A stretch of DNA of 64,000 bases, from contig NZ_KB905414.1 of the NCBI RefSeq assembly GCF_000379465.1, positions 371,423 through 435,422 on the forward strand, in the 5' to 3' direction. This DNA is from Sciscionella marina DSM 45152. Lineage in GTDB: Bacteria; Actinomycetota; Actinomycetes; Mycobacteriales; Pseudonocardiaceae. Below, one piece after another: positions 1 through 8,102 of this stretch. The notes beneath the pieces are model-generated. The model worked only from the letters and a program-made list of their open reading frames with translations. It had not been told where the DNA came from and did no database searches. The stretch's first letter is position 1. Each line of letters starts with the position of its first letter. The position numbers and the translations under genes are program-made.

Positions 1-1077
1 CGAGAACAGCATCGGTGTCTCGAAGGTCAGCTGCCCCTTCCAGATGGTGCCGATCCAGTTGAAGAACTTCACCCCGGTGGGCACCGCGATCAGGAAGGTC
101 ATGAAGGAGAAGAACGGCAGCAGCACCGCACCCGTGGCGTACATGTGATGCGCCCAGACACTCACCGAGAGCGCGGCGATACCGAGCGTGGCGTACACGA
201 GGCCGCGGTATCCATACAGCGGTTTCCGGGAGAACACCGGGAAGATCTCGGAGACGATCCCGAAGAACGGCAGCGCGACGATATAGACCTCGGGGTGCCC
301 GAAGAACCAGAACAGGTGCTGCCAGAGGATGACCCCGCCGTTGGCCGGATCGAAGGCGTGCGCCCCGAGCACCCTGTCGGCCATCAGGCCCATCAGGGCC
401 GCGGTCAGGATCGGGAAGGCGAGCAGGATCAGGATCGAGGTCACCAGGATGTTCCAGGTGAAGATCGGCATCCGGAACATCGTCATCCCCGGAGCGCGCA
501 GCGTGATGACCGTGGTGGTCATGTTCACCGCGCCCAGGATGGTGCCCAGACCCGAGACCACCAGTCCGGCCACCCAGAGGTTCCCGCCCAACCCCGGCGA
601 GTGGATCGCGTCGGAGAGCGGGGTGTAGGCGAACCAGCCGAAGTCGGCCGCACCGCCCGGGGTGAGGAAGCCGGAGAGCACGATCAGTCCGCCGAACAGG
701 AACAGCCAGTAAGAGAAGGCGTTCAGCCGCGGGAACGCCACATCGGGCGCACCGATCTGCAACGGGAGCACGAAGTTCGCGAAACCGAACACGATCGGGG
801 TCGCGTACAGCAGCAGCATGATCGTGCCGTGCATGGTGAACAGCTGGTTGTACTGCTCCTGGGACAGGAACTGCAGGCCCGGCCGGGCCAGCTCGGTGCG
901 CATGAGAAGCGCCATGATGCCGCCGACGAGGAAGAACCCGAACGCGGTCACCATGTACATGACGCCGAGCTGCTTGGGGTCCGTCGTGCGGAACATCGAA
1001 AGCAGATACGAGCCCTTCGCCGGGGTATGCGCGTGATACGCGCGGGTAGCGATCGGCTTCGGAGCTACCGCCGTCAC
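1..1077 (-). CDS. ctaD: Cytochrome c oxidase subunit I, partial (3' end beyond the window)
   Basis: Catalytic subunit of the aa3-type terminal oxidase in the cytoplasmic membrane; it binds the haem a and haem a3-CuB centres and reduces oxygen to water. The 359 codons present start [19 protein letters not shown] and contain [15 protein letters not shown] (CuB histidine and cross-linked tyrosine) and [16 protein letters not shown] (CuB histidine pair). The frame stays open to the window edge. The family is about 570-590 residues, so roughly 60% is present. The GTG start is chosen because AGGAGG lies 5 bases upstream and the product then begins as actinobacterial CtaD does. Confidence 0.96.
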   Translation of the reverse strand, partial: MTAVAPKPIATRAYHAHTPAKGSYLLSMFRTTDPKQLGVMYMVTAFGFFLVGGIMALLMRTELARPGLQFLSQEQYNQLFTMHGTIMLLLYATPIVFGFANFVLPLQIGAPDVAFPRLNAFSYWLFLFGGLIVLSGFLTPGGAADFGWFAYTPLSDAIHSPGLGGNLWVAGLVVSGLGTILGAVNMTTTVITLRAPGMTMFRMPIFTWNILVTSILILLAFPILTAALMGLMADRVLGAHAFDPANGGVILWQHLFWFFGHPEVYIVALPFFGIVSEIFPVFSRKPLYGYRGLVYATLGIAALSVSVWAHHMYATGAVLLPFFSFMTFLIAVPTGVKFFNWIGTIWKGQLTFETPMLFS

Positions 1078-1204
1078 AACTGCCTCCTGCACACTGCGTG
1101 GTTCCCGTACCGGCACACAGGGTTGACCGGCACACAGCGATGGTATCCCTCTGCGTATCCGACGGAAACGGCAACCCAAGTGATCTTGCTGGGATGATCC
1201 TCGC

Positions 1205-1990
1205 ATGACCGAGCTGGCCGCCCTCGTCGAGTTCGCCGAGGGGTACGGAGTGCGCTGTACTGAGCCACGGGTACTCCGCGACCGGGCCAACCTGCTCGTG
1301 CACCTGCATCCCGCCCCGGTCGTGGCGCGCCTGCCCGGCCTGGTCCGCGCCCTGCGCCGGGACACCGAGCGCCGTCTGAGCGTGGATCTGGAGCTGGCCG
1401 GGTTTCTGCACGAACGGGGCATTCCGGTCGTCGCACCGAGCACCGAGCTGCCGCCGGGGCCGCACCGGATCGGGGGACGGAGCTGCACGTTCTGGACTTT
1501 CCACCAGTTGGTCGGCGGCACCCCCGGTCCAGGGGAGATGCGAACCGGTATCGCGGCCATGCACGCAGCGCTGTCCGGCTACGAGGGTGACCTCACAGGA
1601 CTCGGCCCACTCGCTGACCTGCGGCTCGGCCTCGAGCGTCTGGACTGGAGCGATCAGGAGCGCGTGATCATCGACACGAAGATCGAGCGGTTCGCGAGAT
1701 TGCTCGCCGAACTGCCCGCCCAACCGCTGCACGGGGACGCGCATTCGGGAAACGCCCTGGTCACCACGCAGGGCCTGGTGTGGACCGACTTCGAGGACAG
1801 CTGGCGCGGACCGGTCGAATGGGATCACGCGGTCGCCGCGCTCGGTGCCGTGCCCGTTGGTCCGCCCCAGCGTGGTGCCGCCGTCGACCAGTGCTCGGCA
1901 CTGCGCGCCTTGCACGGTGCGATGTGGCAACAGGTACTGCGACCGGGCACCGAGACCGCGGCGCGGGCGAGGGCGAGGCTCCTCGTATGA
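1205..1990 (+). CDS. Aminoglycoside phosphotransferase (APH)-family kinase-like protein
   Basis: Small-molecule or protein kinase-like fold of the APH/choline kinase superfamily; the substrate cannot be told from sequence. Near residue 175 it carries the Brenner-type loop [11 protein letters not shown] (catalytic Asp and Asn), followed by a metal-binding [11 protein letters not shown] segment. At 261 residues it is a normal single-domain length. Its TGA overlaps the ATG of the next gene (ATGA), so the two are translationally coupled. The start faces ctaD across about 125 bp. Whether it phosphorylates an antibiotic, a sugar or a cofactor precursor is open; resistance should not be assumed. Confidence 0.8.
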   Translation: MTELAALVEFAEGYGVRCTEPRVLRDRANLLVHLHPAPVVARLPGLVRALRRDTERRLSVDLELAGFLHERGIPVVAPSTELPPGPHRIGGRSCTFWTFHQLVGGTPGPGEMRTGIAAMHAALSGYEGDLTGLGPLADLRLGLERLDWSDQERVIIDTKIERFARLLAELPAQPLHGDAHSGNALVTTQGLVWTDFEDSWRGPVEWDHAVAALGAVPVGPPQRGAAVDQCSALRALHGAMWQQVLRPGTETAARARARLLV

Positions 1991-2601
1991 CCGAGCTCGC
2001 CGACCTCACGGACTACGGCCCCTACTTCACCGTGCGCACCGGTGCGGGTTCCGGGCCGCGGCTCGCCGAGCTCTACCGCTCCCCCGGACTCGTGCGCGCC
2101 ACCATCGAGCAGACCGGCGCGGCCCTCGGCGGTGTCCCCGACCGGGTCGCCGCCGGTACCTGGCACCTCGCCTGCTGCGCCTACCTCGTGTCACCGCCCC
2201 TCGGCGGGTGCGCACACGGCGAGCTCCCGCTGCTCGATCCCGAACACACCTGGTGGAACACGAGTGAGCCGGTGCGGCTGTCCACCCTCGAACCCACCTG
2301 GCTGCCCGCTTCTGCGGATGGCATGCGCACCGTGCTCGACACCCATTTGGTGCCGCTGCTGCACAGCGTGCGGGCCGCGGTCAAACTCGCCGAGCCGATC
2401 CTGTGGGGCAACCTCGCCTCGTCCCTGGTCGGTGCCGCGCGGGTGCTCGGCGCCGAGGCCCCCTGGCCGCTCGTGCGGGACCTGCTCGACGGGCTCGGCG
2501 CCGGGGAACTCGATGAGCGGCTGCATTTCCGGCGCCGTTCCTGCTGCCTGTTCTATCGGGTACCGGGCGGCGGCTACTGCGGTGACTGCCCGCTCGGATA
2601 G
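1987..2601 (+). CDS. FhuF-like (2Fe-2S)-binding protein
   Basis: Likely a ferric-siderophore reductase or related iron-sulfur protein. The C-terminus has the FhuF signature RRSCCLFYRVPGGGYCGDC, i.e. CC-x10-CxxC, which ligates a [2Fe-2S] cluster in E. coli FhuF. The ATG is chosen because it overlaps the upstream TGA as ATGA and gives a 204-residue product without the implausible Arg-rich extension of an earlier start. The last 15 codons and the stop lie in a 51-bp sequence repeated 747 bp downstream, so the 3' end was copied when the neighbouring toxin-antitoxin module arrived. No siderophore genes are nearby. Confidence 0.82.
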   Translation: MTELADLTDYGPYFTVRTGAGSGPRLAELYRSPGLVRATIEQTGAALGGVPDRVAAGTWHLACCAYLVSPPLGGCAHGELPLLDPEHTWWNTSEPVRLSTLEPTWLPASADGMRTVLDTHLVPLLHSVRAAVKLAEPILWGNLASSLVGAARVLGAEAPWPLVRDLLDGLGAGELDERLHFRRRSCCLFYRVPGGGYCGDCPLG

Positions 2602-2606
2602 GCCAC
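2556..2606. repeat. 51-bp direct repeat, left copy
   Basis: Perfect 51-base match to 3303-3353. It begins TCGGGTACCGGGCGG and ends GGATAGGCCAC. This copy encodes the end of the FhuF-like protein, including its TAG stop. With the right copy it frames the vapBC-like module exactly. Confidence 0.97.
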
Positions 2607-3026
2607 TTACGGAAGCAGGGACAGGGCATCGACGTGGCCAGGGCGAACGACTGTGAAGTGCCGCTGGTCGAGTGTGGCGACCTCGGACACATTCAGCCGC
2701 TCGGCCACAGCGATAACAGCAGCATCGGTGGTGCCAAGAGGCAGGTCTCCATACTGCTCAACCAGTTCCGCCGCCCGCGCGTAATCAGCGAAGGACAGGT
2801 CCCCGACTTGAAAAGTTCCGTCAGCAAGTGACCGCAAGAAGAACGCTTCGGCCTGCGCACCGACTCTGGTGCCAAGGAGGTAGCCCACTTCGGCAACAAC
2901 GGGAGCGGGCACGATCATCTCCCGATTGGCCAGATGCAAGCCGGTGAAGAGGTCCACGCACCGTCGGTAGTCAGGATCCCGATGAAATGCCGCTGCGACC
3001 AGCGGGCCGGTGTCAACGATGATCAC
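2607..3026 (-). CDS. PIN-domain ribonuclease toxin, VapC type
   Basis: Predicted endoribonuclease toxin of a type II toxin-antitoxin pair. The 139 residues show the PIN layout: MIIVDTGPLVAA (first acidic residue), a central PAPVVAEVGYLLG (conserved Glu), GTTDAAVIAVAERL (Asp after GTTD) and the C-terminal TLDQRHF. The GTG start overlaps the antitoxin TGA (GTGA), the usual coupling in vapBC. The gene ends one base after the left 51-bp repeat, so the whole module sits between two copies of a neighbour's 3' end. The RNA target cannot be predicted. Confidence 0.9.
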   Translation of the reverse strand: MIIVDTGPLVAAAFHRDPDYRRCVDLFTGLHLANREMIVPAPVVAEVGYLLGTRVGAQAEAFFLRSLADGTFQVGDLSFADYARAAELVEQYGDLPLGTTDAAVIAVAERLNVSEVATLDQRHFTVVRPGHVDALSLLP

Positions 3027-3235
3027 TTGTACTGGCCGAAGCCCTCGGCAAGCAGTTCGTCAGCACGGGCGCCCACCGCAGTGCCATCACCAGACGCGAT
3101 GCCGAAAAATTTCGGTGGCCACGGCCTGTCATGCACCGACCGAAGGTGCCGACGAACATCGGCAAGCACAACTGGCACCTGGTCGTCCGGGATCTCGTTG
3201 ACCAAGCGCTCCAGTTCCTCGCGGGCACCGCTCAT
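3023..3235 (-). CDS. VapB-type antitoxin
   Basis: Seventy-residue acidic protein directly upstream of and overlapping the PIN toxin gene. N-terminal helical region GAREELERLVNEIPDDQVP; the C-terminal part (RPWPPKFFGIASGDGTAVG, then DELLAEGFGQYK) resembles toxin-wrapping tails of actinobacterial VapB proteins. No obvious HTH or ribbon-helix-helix domain is visible at this length, so autoregulation is inferred only from the family. The call rests mainly on gene order and the GTGA overlap. Confidence 0.8.
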   Translation of the reverse strand: MSGAREELERLVNEIPDDQVPVVLADVRRHLRSVHDRPWPPKFFGIASGDGTAVGARADELLAEGFGQYK

Positions 3236-3302
3236 ACTCCCACTCTACGGCACTGACCAGGCCATCGCTGGTAACAACGCGAACTCAAGGGGTAACGACC
3301 TG

Positions 3303-3353
3303 TCGGGTACCGGGCGGCGGCTACTGCGGTGACTGCCCGCTCGGATAGGCCAC
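3303..3353. repeat. 51-bp direct repeat, right copy
   Basis: Identical to 2556-2606. On the minus strand it encodes the C-terminus of the methyltransferase (VAYPSGQSPQ, then stop). Before duplication this segment was presumably a single convergent overlap in which the FhuF-like gene and the methyltransferase shared their 3' ends. Confidence 0.97.
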
Positions 3354-4127
3354 CGTCAGCAGGTGCGCGCTCGCGCCGAGCAGGGCCGGTTCGGTCTCCA
3401 CCCGCCGCAGGCCCTCGAGCAGCCGCCGGGCGGACCCGGGAGCGGCGAGGCGTTCGGCGAGCACTTCGTCCCCGAACAGCCAGCTCGCGCCCTCCACGGC
3501 GTAGGTGACCGGATCGGTGAGCCCGGCCTCGCGTGCCTCGGCGGCGAGCTCGTCCGGGTGGTGGAAGTAGGCGGTGGTGAACCAGTCCGGCGGGGCGTCC
3601 TCGCGCGGATGGTGCCCGATGCCTCCGAGGTCTCCGTCGATGAGCGAACGAAATGCCGGGTCCGCATCGAGTCCGAGGCGCATACCGTCGTGCAGCGAGG
3701 CGAACCGGCTGATTCCGGCGACCGCGACGCAGCCGCGGCTCACCCGGGCCGCCTCGCGCCAGGCCGCGATCCGCTCCGCGCGTTCAGTCAGGTGGTAGAG
3801 CGGGCCGAGTACCAGCACCGCGTCGAAGCTCCCCTCGGCGAACCGCAGTTCCCTCGCGTCCCCGAATTCGGCGTCCAGCCCGGCCTCGCGCGCCTGCGTC
3901 ACGTGCTTCTCGGCCGCATCCACGAGGGTCACCCGATAACCGAGCCCGGTGAGCCAGTGCGCGTACCGGCCGGGTCCGCCGCCGAGATCGAGGATCCGCG
4001 ACGGGCTCGCGGGCAGATGCCGCGACAGAATGTCCTTGGTGCGCAGGAACTCGACCTGACCGTGTGGGCTCTCCAGCCTGCGTTCCTCACTGATGTCGGC
4101 GTAGTGGCGCAGCATCGACGCATCCAT
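3321..4127 (-). CDS. Class I SAM-dependent methyltransferase
   Basis: Rossmann-fold methyltransferase of unknown substrate. Motif I is ILDLGGGPGRYAHWL near residue 47, followed by VTLVDAAEKHV (acidic residue binding the SAM ribose) and FDAVLVLGPLYHL. Of several possible starts, ATG giving MDASMLRHYADISEERR is preferred because the family N-terminus begins there; it has only a weak CAGGG upstream. An earlier GTG would add 12 residues. Length about 268 residues. Its last ten codons lie in the right 51-bp repeat, and a HicB-like remnant lies just upstream. Confidence 0.85.
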   Translation of the reverse strand: MDASMLRHYADISEERRLESPHGQVEFLRTKDILSRHLPASPSRILDLGGGPGRYAHWLTGLGYRVTLVDAAEKHVTQAREAGLDAEFGDARELRFAEGSFDAVLVLGPLYHLTERAERIAAWREAARVSRGCVAVAGISRFASLHDGMRLGLDADPAFRSLIDGDLGGIGHHPREDAPPDWFTTAYFHHPDELAAEAREAGLTDPVTYAVEGASWLFGDEVLAERLAAPGSARRLLEGLRRVETEPALLGASAHLLTVAYPSGQSPQ

Positions 4128-4208
4128 GCGCGAACCCTGCCAGGCCGCAGCTCCCGCGGCCACCGATTTGTTCCGCGCCTACCGAGCGCAGCTCGGCGAG
4201 CGCCGGAC

Positions 4209-4400
4209 TCACGCGGCTCCGACCGGGAAAGCGCTGATTGGGAAGGCGCTGATCCGGAAGGCGCTGATGAAGGGGCTTTCCTGCACGGTGTCCTCGCCGA
4301 CCTCTTCGAGATACAGCCGAACTGCCTCGATGAGGTCGGTCTTCGCTTCATCGATCCTCCGGCCTTGCGAGGCGACCCCGCCATACGAGCCCCGGTCCGG
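4209..4400 (-). pseudogene. Remnant of a HicB-type antitoxin gene
   Basis: An open stretch on the minus strand encodes YGGVASQGRRIDEAKTDL then IEAVRLYLEEVGEDTVQ, which resembles the C-terminal half of HicB antitoxins (G-x-SQG-x-T-x-EEAL-x-NL-x-EA-x-ELYLEE). The N-terminal half is missing: upstream, the DNA is occupied by the 3' end of the metallo-hydrolase gene in another frame. No HicA gene is adjacent. The tail FISAFRISAFPISAFP is made by a triplicated 15-bp unit. Best read as a decayed toxin-antitoxin gene; a short functional fragment is not excluded. Confidence 0.55.
4225..4269. repeat. Three tandem 15-bp units
   Basis: Units GGGAAAGCGCTGATT, GGGAAGGCGCTGATC and CGGAAGGCGCTGATG follow each other directly with one or two changes each. 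On the minus strand they encode repeated I-S-A-F residues at the end of the HicB-like remnant. Confidence 0.85.
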
Positions 4401-5103
4401 CCACCCGGATGGGACCGGAGAACGCGCCGCGCGCGGCCGCGATCGCCCGCGCCGGATCGGTACCCGGCCACAGATGGGTCAGCAGGAGCTCGCCGACCCC
4501 GGCTTCCCGGGCGTACTCACCTGCCTGGCGGGCGCTGGACAGGTAGGCGGCGTCCTCCTCGGGCACGCTCTCAGGGTAGGTGGCCTCGGCGAGCAACACA
4601 TCGGCGTCCGCGGCGAGCTCGGTGATCGCGGCACTCGGTCCGGTGTCCCCGGTATAGGCCAGCCGATCCCCACCCGTGACACGCAGGCCGAGGTTCGGCA
4701 CGTGGTGCGGCAGGAGCACCGGCAGCACCTCGAACGGCCCGATGCGCACCGGTTCGCGCGCCCGCAGTTCGTGCACCCGACAGGCGGAGCGCACCGCGGC
4801 GACCTGGTCGAGCGCGAGTACCCGGTCGAGCGCGTCCCGCGGGGCGTGCACCGGCAGCGGCGGCTCGCCTTCGAGCGCACGGGCCCGCAGCAGCGGATTC
4901 AGATCGGCGCAGTGGTCGGGGTGCCCGTGGGTGACGGCGACGGCGTCCAGTTCACCCGCGGCGAGGTACCGCTGCAGTGCGGCGAAACTGCCGTAGCCGG
5001 GATCGAGCAGCAGCCGGTACCGCTGGTGTTCGAGCAGGTAGCCGCTACACGGCTGCTCGGCGCCCGGCCAGGCGCCCGCCCCGCCGAGCACGGTGAGTTT
5101 CAT
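4348..5103 (-). CDS. Metallo-beta-lactamase-fold hydrolase
   Basis: Cytosolic metallo-hydrolase of the RNase Z/phosphodiesterase-like branch. Motifs: THGHPDHCADLNPLL (HxHxDH metal-binding loop, near residue 60), PHHVPNLGLRV, YTGDTGPS (bridging Asp) and LTHLWPG (terminal His). At 251 residues it resembles mycobacterial Rv1339-like proteins, which act on cyclic nucleotides; that activity is a family-based guess. The ATG overlaps the TGA of the ankyrin gene (ATGA), so the two form an operon. Its 3' end runs over the HicB-like remnant. Confidence 0.85.
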   Translation of the reverse strand: MKLTVLGGAGAWPGAEQPCSGYLLEHQRYRLLLDPGYGSFAALQRYLAAGELDAVAVTHGHPDHCADLNPLLRARALEGEPPLPVHAPRDALDRVLALDQVAAVRSACRVHELRAREPVRIGPFEVLPVLLPHHVPNLGLRVTGGDRLAYTGDTGPSAAITELAADADVLLAEATYPESVPEEDAAYLSSARQAGEYAREAGVGELLLTHLWPGTDPARAIAAARGAFSGPIRVAGPGLVWRGRLARPEDR

Positions 5104-5483
5104 CGGTCGAAGAGGGCGAGCAGTTCCTGCTTGCCGAACATCTCGGCGGACTGGCGCGCGGTCGGTGCCCCGGCATCCGGGTCGGCACCGCCCTCGGCGA
5201 GCACCCGCACCACGTCGTTCTCCCCTTTGAACACGGCCCCGGCGAGCGGGGACTGGCCGCGGTCGTTGAGCTTGTCCGGATCCGCGCCCCGGTCGAGTAG
5301 CGCACGCACGGTTTCCGGGTGCCCGTGATAGGCGGCGAGCATGAGCAGCGTGTCTCCGGATTCGTTGGCGAGGTTCACCGGAACCCCGGCTTCGACATAG
5401 GCGTCGAGTTCGCCCGTGTTTCCGGTGCGCGCCATGCCGAACAGCCGGGTCGCGAGCTCGACGAGATCTTGGTCATCGCCCAT
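5100..5483 (-). CDS. Ankyrin-repeat protein
   Basis: Small cytoplasmic protein made of about three ankyrin repeats, likely for protein-protein contact. Recognisable repeat cores are SGDTLLMLAAYHGHPETVR, ALLDRGADPDKLNDRGQSP and VFKGENDVVRVLAEGGADP. Starting at MGDDQDLVELATRLFGMA gives 127 residues, all folded repeat; the longer upstream reading has no homology-like character. First gene of a two-gene operon with the metallo-hydrolase. Confidence 0.87.
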   Translation of the reverse strand: MGDDQDLVELATRLFGMARTGNTGELDAYVEAGVPVNLANESGDTLLMLAAYHGHPETVRALLDRGADPDKLNDRGQSPLAGAVFKGENDVVRVLAEGGADPDAGAPTARQSAEMFGKQELLALFDR

Positions 5484-5529
5484 ATCCGGATTCTGGCATG
5501 TTTCCGGTTCACGGCCATATGCTGACCGG

Positions 5530-6447
5530 ATGCGACCGGCTCGACTGCTGTGGCGTACCTGCGCCCACGCGCTCAATGGCAAGCCAGGCACGAACGAACA
5601 CCAGCTGCGCAGGGCGGTGTTCGGCAAGACGGTGCTCGTCACCGGTGCCTCGTACGGGATCGGTGAGGCGACCGCCCGGCTGCTCGCCGGTGCGGGGGCG
5701 ACCGTGCTGCTGATCGCCCGGTCCGCGAAACGACTCGATGAGGTGACGGCCGCGATTCGCGCGGACGGCGGGGACGCGCACGCCTATCCGGCCGATCTGA
5801 CCGATACCGACTCGGTGGACGGGCTGGTCGCCCGGATCCTCGAGGCGCACGGCCAGGTCGATGTGCTGGTGAACAACGCGGGCAAGTCGATCCGGCGTTC
5901 GATCGAGCTCTCCGAGAACCGGTTCAGTGATTTCCAGCGGACCATCGACATCAACTACCTCGGCCCGGTCAAGCTCACCCTCGCGCTGCTGCCCTCGATG
6001 CGCGCCAGGGGCTCCGGTCATGTGGTGAACGTGTCCACCTGGGGCATGCGAATGTCGCCCGGGGCGCGCTGGGCGGCGTATTCGGCTTCCAAGGCCGCCT
6101 TCGACACCTGGTTCCGCACTTTCGGCAAAGAGGTCCGCTCGGCGGGCATCACCACCACGAGTGTCTACATGGGACTGGTGCACACCAGGATGAGTGCGCC
6201 GACCGCGGCCCTGCGCAGTGTTCCGGGCCTGAGCCCGCAGGAGGCCGCCGGGATCCTCGCGGACGCGATCGTCACCCGCAAGCTCAAGATCGAACCGCCG
6301 TTCATGGCACCGCTCGCGATCGGCCTCTACACCTTGCGCACCCCGGTGGAACTGCTCAGTGCTGCGCTGTACCGCTTCGGCTCGGACAGCGAGGCTTCGA
6401 TCGCCGCGGTGCGCGAGCAGGAACCCCGGCGCTCCCAGGTGTCCTAG
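5530..6447 (+). CDS. Short-chain dehydrogenase/reductase
   Basis: NAD(P)-dependent oxidoreductase. The Rossmann glycine motif TGASYGIGEAT lies near residue 40, NNAGKS follows, and the active site has Ser in NVSTWGMRMS and YSASK (Tyr about 184, Lys about 188). The C-terminal 50 residues form an extension after the core, ending FGSDSEASIAAVREQEP, as in SDRs acting on lipid or acyl chains. The ATG is chosen because the preceding codons read through the divergent ankyrin promoter region. About 305 residues. Substrate unknown. Confidence 0.87.
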   Translation: MRPARLLWRTCAHALNGKPGTNEHQLRRAVFGKTVLVTGASYGIGEATARLLAGAGATVLLIARSAKRLDEVTAAIRADGGDAHAYPADLTDTDSVDGLVARILEAHGQVDVLVNNAGKSIRRSIELSENRFSDFQRTIDINYLGPVKLTLALLPSMRARGSGHVVNVSTWGMRMSPGARWAAYSASKAAFDTWFRTFGKEVRSAGITTTSVYMGLVHTRMSAPTAALRSVPGLSPQEAAGILADAIVTRKLKIEPPFMAPLAIGLYTLRTPVELLSAALYRFGSDSEASIAAVREQEPRRSQVS

Positions 6448-6582
6448 AGCGCGTCCGGGACGCGGGAGCAGGACAACTCCCGCCGGTCCTCGAGGCCGCA
6501 CCAGCACCGAGAGGGCACGCGAAGGTACCTCGCCGACCTCGCCGCGCAGCAGGGCATGGGGTTCCCGGACGTGCTCTCGGCA

Positions 6583-8094
6583 TCACAGGTGCCGCAGCTT
6601 CGGCCACAGCACCGACCACGGAGCACGCAGACCGGAGCAGCGCCAGATGGGCACATCCTTGGTGGCGCCGGGAAGCCCGAGCCGCGCATCGGCTGTCCCC
6701 ACCGGTTCCAGGTTCGCACAGATCGGGTCGAACACCACCCGGTCCCCGACGGCGAGCGCGGGGCGCGCCGAATCCGGTGGTGCGCCGAAGTAGCCGAATC
6801 CGCGGGATGGGCTGTACACCGGGGGTAGTCCGTAGCGGGGTCCGTACCGGTCCAAAGCGCTTGCCTGCCAATAGGATTCGGCCAGCAGCACCGCACCTTC
6901 CCGTTCGTGGGGCGCCAACCCGCGGTAGGCGCGCGCGGTACTCGCGGTGAGTTCCCGCCAACCGAACTGGCCGTTGATGCTCAGCTTCGTCGCCAGTTCC
7001 GCCTGCCCGTGCACCGGTTCCACGGAATCGGCGGGCTGCCAGGGAAGCACGTACAGCGCCGAACCGATCGAGGCCGAGGTCAGCACACCCGACACGGTCT
7101 TACCGGGGATCCGCAACCGACGCCTGCCCAATTCGGCGGCACCGGCGGCCATCAGGGCGGCGAAGATCCCGGCCACGTAGTACTCGCGCCCATTCAGCAC
7201 CAGGAACACCGCGAACAGCAGCGCGGTGGTCAGCACCAGAAACCGATAGTCGCGCAGGTGTTCCGCGCGCACCAGGCGCCACAGGCCGTAGCAGAGCAGC
7301 GGAACACCGAGCACCCCGGCGAGCGCGATGGCGAGTGGGATGAACAGCGGCCGCCCGGAAGCGAACTCCTGTTCGCTAGCCACCACCGAACTCATGCCCA
7401 GTTGCGGCCAGCCGTGGTTCGCCTGCCACACAAGGGAAGGCAGCATGCTCAGCACCACAATGGCCGCGCCGAGCCAGAGCATCGGCCGGGTGAGCATCCG
7501 GCGCGGCCCGAGCAGCAGCACCGCCACCCCCGCGCTCAGCCAGAAAAACGGGATCAGCCATTTCACCTGCATGTCCACCGCGGTCGCGATACCCGCGCCG
7601 AGTAGCAGCAGGTCGTTCCCGGTACGCACCCAGCGCACCAGGAACCAGGTGATCAGCACCCACAGTGCGGTGTCCACGGTGTTCGTCGCGAGAATATGCC
7701 CTTGCAGGAAAAGGAAAAACGAGCTCGCGTACGCGGTAGCGGACAGCAGTTGCGCGCCTTTCCCCCCGCCGAATTCCCTGGCGAGCAACCCGGCGAAGAA
7801 CACGGCACCCGCCGTGATCAGTGCGGCGGGAACGCGCAGAGCGAACACCGAGCCGGGCGCGATCGAATCCATGAGGTATGCGAGCAGCGGGAGAACCGGC
7901 CCCTGATCGGCATAACTGAATTCCAGGCGGTGCCCCGCGGCGAGGAAATACAGTTCATCGCCGAAGTACCCGTACCGGCTCGCGAAAACGAGCAGCAGCA
8001 CGAGACTCGCGAGGGTGATCAGCGATACCCCCAGTTTCGCGAATGGCACGGGCAATTGGGGTTCCACGCGATTTTCCGCGGTCAGCGTTGCCAT
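6583..8094 (-). CDS. GT39/ArnT-like membrane glycosyltransferase (second copy)
   Basis: Polytopic membrane protein of the PMT/ArnT-type GT-C family, which use lipid-linked sugars on the outer face of the membrane. GYFGDELYFLAAGHRLEF carries the conserved acidic pair of the first external loop, and ADQGPVLPLLA and VKWLIPFFW follow. A soluble C-terminal part contains LPPVYSPSRGFGYFGAPP. ATG is preferred over the overlapping GTG four codons upstream because GAGGTGGGCG gives a ribosome site. It is a close paralogue of the gene just upstream (same motifs in the same order) and probably co-transcribed with it. Confidence 0.85.
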   Translation of the reverse strand: MATLTAENRVEPQLPVPFAKLGVSLITLASLVLLLVFASRYGYFGDELYFLAAGHRLEFSYADQGPVLPLLAYLMDSIAPGSVFALRVPAALITAGAVFFAGLLAREFGGGKGAQLLSATAYASSFFLFLQGHILATNTVDTALWVLITWFLVRWVRTGNDLLLLGAGIATAVDMQVKWLIPFFWLSAGVAVLLLGPRRMLTRPMLWLGAAIVVLSMLPSLVWQANHGWPQLGMSSVVASEQEFASGRPLFIPLAIALAGVLGVPLLCYGLWRLVRAEHLRDYRFLVLTTALLFAVFLVLNGREYYVAGIFAALMAAGAAELGRRRLRIPGKTVSGVLTSASIGSALYVLPWQPADSVEPVHGQAELATKLSINGQFGWRELTASTARAYRGLAPHEREGAVLLAESYWQASALDRYGPRYGLPPVYSPSRGFGYFGAPPDSARPALAVGDRVVFDPICANLEPVGTADARLGLPGATKDVPIWRCSGLRAPWSVLWPKLRHL

Positions 8095-8102
8095 CGCCCA
8101 CC

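Noticed and set aside
1205-1990. Aminoglycoside-resistance gene
   Set aside because: APH fold only; substrate-specific motifs of known resistance enzymes are not evident, and the coupling with an FhuF-like gene argues for a metabolic role.
6448-6582. A gene or relic between the SDR and the second glycosyltransferase
   Set aside because: Frames here are short and match nothing I recognise; a small CGCGTC-CGG-GACGCG hairpin is the only structure.
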